Below are positions 5,543 through 7,759 of a DNA stretch of 7,759 bases, one piece after another. A program made the position numbers and the translations under genes. The stretch lies in contig JAFCES010000020.1 of NCBI GenBank assembly GCA_017609045.1, positions 1 to 7,759 of the forward strand. The letters run 5' to 3'. The notes under the pieces are model-generated. The model was not told the DNA's origin and made no database searches. It was given only the letters and a program-made list of their open reading frames with translations. Source of the stretch: Candidatus Pacearchaeota archaeon (GTDB lineage: Archaea > Nanobdellota > Nanobdellia > Pacearchaeales > GW2011-AR1). How positions within the stretch are numbered: the stretch's first letter is position 1; every line of letters begins with the position of its first letter.

Positions 5543-5665
5543 GGGGGCGTAGGTTAACGGTAAACCGGCTGGCTCCAGCGAGTAAGTTCGTGAGAGAATT
5601 TAAAGAGCATAATGAGCGGGCTTGCGAGACACCAGCTGTCGGGGGTTCGACTCCCTCCGTCCCCA
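5543..5665 (+). tRNA. tRNA-Trp (anticodon CCA), interrupted by an intron
   Basis: The cloverleaf folds by eye. The acceptor stem is GGGGGCG (5543-5549) with CGTCCCC (5658-5664), including one G-T pair. The D stem is GGTT/AACC (5552-5555/5563-5566). The anticodon stem is GCTGG/CCAGC (5568-5572/5632-5636). The T stem is 5641-5645/5653-5657 with loop TTCGACT. The anticodon loop, after intron removal, is C-T-CCA-G-A, with CCA at 5575-5577, which is tryptophan. The discriminator base is A5665, and no CCA end is encoded. The intron (5579-5630) is at the canonical 37/38 position, a common site in archaeal tRNA-Trp. A TATA box is positioned correctly upstream. The trpC gene follows about 230 nt downstream. 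Confidence 0.95.
5579..5630 (+). other. 52-nt tRNA-Trp intron with a relaxed bulge-helix-bulge
   Basis: The junctions are placed by the need for a 7-nt anticodon loop. Exon-intron pairing gives CTC/GAG (5573-5575/5626-5628) and CGAG/CTTG (5579-5582/5621-5624, one G-T pair). A 3-nt bulge ACA (5629-5631) lies at the 3' site, and CAG (5576-5578) faces a single C5625 at the 5' site. The central helix is thus 3 bp plus a C-C mismatch, where 4 bp is canonical. Inside, TAAGTTC/GAATTTA (5583-5589/5596-5602) forms a 7-bp hairpin with a six-base loop. Confidence 0.75.
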
Positions 5666-5670
5666 TCTCA

Positions 5671-5691
5671 AAAAGCTAAAATTTATAAATT
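5671..5691 (+). promoter_or_regulatory. Promoter core before the small ORF and trpC (copy 1 of an exact 21-nt repeat)
   Basis: AAAAGCTAAAA is followed by TTTATAAATT. The TATA box is TTTATAAA (5682-5689). Start would be near 5712, which is 6 nt before a TTG (5718), 21 nt before the ATG at 5733 and far from the trpC ATG (5899). The small ORF would therefore be the first gene of the trpC transcript. The same 21 bases recur at 6665-6685. Confidence 0.65.
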
Positions 5692-5732
5692 TTAATAGAA
5701 ATATCAGGAAAGAAAGTTTGGATATTAGACTG

Positions 5733-5897
5733 ATGAGGATAATTTATAAAGACTTAACAGATTTTGAGGCAGGTGAGATTTTGAAATATCAAGGGGGAGA
5801 GAAATTAGGAAAAGGGAGAGTACTAAGTTACTACCCCCAAGACTTAAATCCTTTGTACAAAGAAAAGGCTGAGGGGGTTTTATATTTGGGTGGATAA
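5733..5897 (+). CDS. Unrecognised small ORF upstream of trpC
   Basis: A 54-residue ORF starting MRIIYKDLTDFEAGEILKYQ and ending KAEGVLYLGG, one base before the trpC ATG. I recognise no family. It has ordinary protein-like composition, with a helical first half and a possible strand at the end, and no membrane segment or metal-binding cysteines. The start is uncertain. An in-frame TTG at 5718, preceded by AGGAAAG, would add five residues. The frame is open further back into the tRNA, but a start inside the tRNA is not credible. It contains no tryptophan codon, so it is not a classical attenuation peptide. Its stop and the trpC start are almost touching (TAAAATG), which suggests coupled translation. 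It could also be a remnant of a larger gene. Confidence 0.5.
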   Translation: MRIIYKDLTDFEAGEILKYQGGEKLGKGRVLSYYPQDLNPLYKEKAEGVLYLGG

Positions 5898-5898
5898 A

Positions 5899-6666
5899 AT
5901 GAGCTTGAAAGAGTTTGTAAATATAAAGAAAAAAGAATTGGGGGTGTTGAAAAAAACCATGCCATTGGCTAAGTTAAAAGAAAAAATAAACAAATATAAG
6001 GTAATAGACTTTCTTGCACCCTTTGAAAATTTTACAGTAATAGCTGAAATAAAAAAAGCTTCGCCTTCTGAGGGGGTTATAGATGAGAACGCCGATATAT
6101 CAGACATAGCAAAACAATACGAAAGAGGAGGAGCAGGAGTTATCTCTGTTCTCACAGACAAGAAATTTTTTCATGGAGATATAAATTTCTTACCTCAAGT
6201 TAAAAAACTCATTTCCTTGCCCATATTAAGAAAAGATTTTATCATAGATGAATATCAAATATATGAAAGCAGGGCTTACGGGGCAGATGCTGTTTTGTTG
6301 ATTGTCGCTATCTTAACAACAAAAAAATTAGAGAAATTTATTGATTTAGCACATAAATTAGGGATGGAGTGTTTAGTTGAAGTTCATAACAAAAAAGAGC
6401 TTGAAAAGATATCAAAATTAAAAGATAAAATTAAGGTGGTAGGAGTGAATAACAGAAACCTAAATACTCTAAAAACAGATTTGTCAGTAATAGAAAGTCT
6501 GATAGATAAAATACCAAAAGATAAGATTGTTATTAGTGAAAGCGGAGTTAAAAACAGAGAAGATGTTCTAAGGCTTAAAAATCTTGGAGTGAATGGAATT
6601 CTAACAGGAACTTCCTTAATGAGAAGTGAAGATAAAAAAGAAGCGATTAAAAACCTACTTGCTTAA
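5899..6666 (+). CDS. trpC: Indole-3-glycerol phosphate synthase (TrpC)
   Basis: TrpC closes the indole ring in tryptophan synthesis, turning the anthranilate-derived CdRP into indole-3-glycerol phosphate in the cytoplasm. The 255-residue TIM barrel is full length. Catalytic residues can all be placed (numbering from the ATG): E50 and K52 in IAEIKKASPSEG, K112 in LPILRKDFII, E161 in CLVEVHN, N184 in VGVNNRNL, and E214-S215 in IVISESGVKNREDV. The phosphate-binding ending GILTGTSLMR is intact. The ATG at 5899 is one base after the stop of the small ORF. A GTG at 5890 would add three residues. No other tryptophan gene is in the window, but tRNA-Trp lies just upstream. Confidence 0.96.
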   Translation: MSLKEFVNIKKKELGVLKKTMPLAKLKEKINKYKVIDFLAPFENFTVIAEIKKASPSEGVIDENADISDIAKQYERGGAGVISVLTDKKFFHGDINFLPQVKKLISLPILRKDFIIDEYQIYESRAYGADAVLLIVAILTTKKLEKFIDLAHKLGMECLVEVHNKKELEKISKLKDKIKVVGVNNRNLNTLKTDLSVIESLIDKIPKDKIVISESGVKNREDVLRLKNLGVNGILTGTSLMRSEDKKEAIKNLLA

Positions 6667-6685
6667 AAGCTAAAATTTATAAATT
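6665..6685 (+). promoter_or_regulatory. Promoter core before the coiled-coil gene (copy 2 of an exact 21-nt repeat)
   Basis: AAAAGCTAAAA is followed by TTTATAAATT, overlapping the trpC stop codon. The TATA box TTTATAAA (6676-6683) is centred about 25 nt before the ATG at 6705, predicting a leaderless transcript. It is identical to 5671-5691, and the flanks differ. Confidence 0.7.
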
Positions 6686-6704
6686 CCCTTTTCTTTGATG
6701 AAAC

Positions 6705-7158
6705 ATGGCAAAAAAAGAGGCGAAAATTAGTAAGAAAAAAACTCCCAAAAGAACAAAAAAAGGTAAGAAAGTAAAGACAAAAAGCTATTACTAATTTAAC
6801 AGTTAAGTTTGATAATCTCTCAGAGCAGATTTCCTCTTTACTTCAGCTTTTTGAAATCTCAGCCAAGAGTTTTGCTGAAAAACTAGCCGCAGGAGCTCCA
6901 GATTTAGAAAAAGACAAAGAGTTTCTTGACAAACTAAACAGGTTACTTGAACAAAACAAAGTTATTGCAAGAGGTTTAACTTTGATGGAGGAGAAAATGA
7001 GAGAAAAACTTTATGGAGTCGGAGGTCCTACTGCCCAGCGTCCAGTAGGGTATCCAGGACAAACAACTCCACCAGGGGCTGCAGCAACGCCAGCATCTTC
7101 ACAAGCTTCAGAACAGGGCTATATCTCTAGTCTTCTTAAAAAAAAGAAGAGAATCTAG
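6705..7158 (+). CDS. Coiled-coil-like protein with basic N-terminal tail, interrupted by an apparent frameshift
   Basis: The ATG reads a very basic tail (MAKKEAKISKKKTPKR, then more Lys) that stops at 6792-6794. A +1 frame is open from 6775 to the TAG at 7156-7158 and has no start codon until deep inside. Joining the frames in 6775-6794, for example by dropping one A from the run 6779-6783, gives about 150 residues. These are a basic tail (1-26), helices NLTVKFDNLSEQISSLLQLF and onward (31-61), a second helix with DKLNRLLEQNKVIARGLTLM (66-102), a Gly/Pro/Gln/Ala linker (104-138), and a short end ISSLLKKKKRI. I do not know its function. The arrangement suggests an adaptor binding nucleic acid or membrane by its basic tail. 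It is followed four bases later by another proline-rich gene. Confidence 0.65.
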
Positions 7159-7162
7159 AAAA

Positions 7163-7759
7163 ATGTATCCAAAATATGAGGACAGACTTCTGTTTTTAAA
7201 AGAGTTTACAAAAGAGCTCATTCTGCAATCTAAGCCTTCTCAAGCTGAAACAGAAAAAGAGGAAAGGAGAAAGGAGTATGAAGTTATGGTTCCTTCAATG
7301 CCTCCTGAAATTAAAGAAAAACCAAAGCCCATAACAAGACCTCCTCAAAAAAGATTAATTCGCAGAATTCCAATCATAAAACCCGCTCTTCCTCAGGTTC
7401 AACCCCAAATTCAGCCTCAACCTTTACCTTTACAACCAACATATCCTGGCCAGAAACTTGATCTTGGCAAGCTCAATTTTTTAATTCAAGATCCTAGAGT
7501 TACAGTAATAGAGTGCCCTGGCCCTGGAAAACTAATACTTGTAAAGACAGCAGGACAGACAACAGTTACAAAAATCTCCTTAACTGAAGAAGAAATTTCT
7601 GACATAATAAATAAATTTTCAAAACAAGCCAGGATTCCTATAATCAAAGGCTTGTTCAAAGCAGCTGTAGGCAATCTTGTCATAACAGCTGTCATCTCAG
7701 AGTTAGTTGGAAGTAGATTTATAATAACAAAATACACTCCCCGCTTTATACTTGAACAG
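7163..7759 (+). CDS. Proline-rich protein with a domain resembling the CpaF/type II secretion ATPase N-terminus (3' end missing)
   Basis: An open frame of 199 codons with no stop, running off the window edge. Residues 1-43 are helical and charged (MYPKYEDRLLFLKEFTKEL). Residues 44-96 are a Pro/Gln-rich linker with basic patches (RPPQKRLIRRIPIIKP, then QVQPQIQPQPLPLQP). Residues 98-199 look folded: KLNFLIQDPRVTVIECPGPG, KLILVKTAGQTTVTKISLTE, EEISDIINKFSKQARIPI and LVITAVISELVGSRFIITK. The order (DPxVTxIEC-GPG, a strand with VKTAGQ, LTEEEI helix, ITAVIS, then FIITK) recalls the domain before the ATPase core of CpaF/VirB11-type proteins. This is pattern memory only. No Walker motif is present in the visible part. 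It begins 4 nt after the preceding stop, so the two form an operon. Confidence 0.7.
   Translation, partial: MYPKYEDRLLFLKEFTKELILQSKPSQAETEKEERRKEYEVMVPSMPPEIKEKPKPITRPPQKRLIRRIPIIKPALPQVQPQIQPQPLPLQPTYPGQKLDLGKLNFLIQDPRVTVIECPGPGKLILVKTAGQTTVTKISLTEEEISDIINKFSKQARIPIIKGLFKAAVGNLVITAVISELVGSRFIITKYTPRFILEQ

Noticed and set aside
5579..5630. Box C/D guide RNA within the tRNA-Trp intron
   Set aside because: No CUGA D box and no RUGAUGA-like C box. GTGAGAG and AATGAGC match too poorly.
5622..5732. Upstream extension of the small ORF beginning inside tRNA-Trp
   Set aside because: The reading frame is open, but its first ATG lies in the tRNA intron and its residues 3-15 are encoded by the mature tRNA sequence. 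A promoter at 5671-5691 lies downstream of it.
5733..5897. Tryptophan attenuation leader peptide
   Set aside because: The small ORF has no TGG codon in frame, and no competing terminator hairpin with a T-run is visible before trpC.

Overview
The window comes from a visibly AT-rich archaeon. The evidence is translation factor aIF2-gamma, ribosomal protein S24e, the RNA polymerase stalk subunit Rpb7 (RpoE1), Spt4, a PIN-domain protein of the type that accompanies these genes, TATA boxes 25-28 nt upstream of many start codons, and an intron-split tRNA-Trp with no encoded CCA. Short genes, minimal spacing and a reduced aIF2-gamma would suit a DPANN-type lineage (Woesearchaeota/Pacearchaeota-like). 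That placement is an impression, not a demonstrated result.

Layout. At 34-330 (-) lies a small winged-helix regulator and at 436-696 (+) a small conserved-looking protein. They are divergent, and the space between them holds a phased three-half-site operator-like array. The plus gene then converges on a long minus-strand information-processing cluster, read from right to left: PIN protein (4150-3779), Rpb7 (3725-3102), Spt4 (3105-2917), S24e (2907-2569), a bacterial-looking RsbW/anti-sigma type ATPase (2495-2064) and aIF2-gamma (2033-819). The ATPase is the foreign element. It sits just downstream of S24e, where many archaea encode S27ae.

Divergent from the PIN gene, and sharing a nearly symmetrical TATA box with it, is a translationally coupled pair (4216-5471 +). 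Its first gene encodes a helical protein with a C-terminal helix-turn-helix-like segment and its second a PIN-like putative nuclease, an arrangement that resembles a toxin-antitoxin module. Next come tRNA-Trp(CCA) with a 52-nt intron (5543-5665), an unrecognised small ORF (5733-5897), and a complete TrpC (5899-6666). The right edge holds a two-gene unit. A coiled-coil-like protein is interrupted by an apparent single-base frameshift (6705-7158). It is followed by a proline-rich protein running off the end (7163-7759), whose folded part looks somewhat like the N-terminal domain of CpaF/type II secretion ATPases.

No stretch above 300 bases lacks a gene. I saw no CRISPR array, insertion sequence or rRNA. 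The points most worth a second look are the RsbW-like ATPase inside the translation/transcription cluster, the frameshift at 6775-6794, the 11-bp phased GTTCC array, the HTH/PIN pair, the non-standard tRNA intron junctions, and the promoter core duplicated exactly in front of two transcription units.
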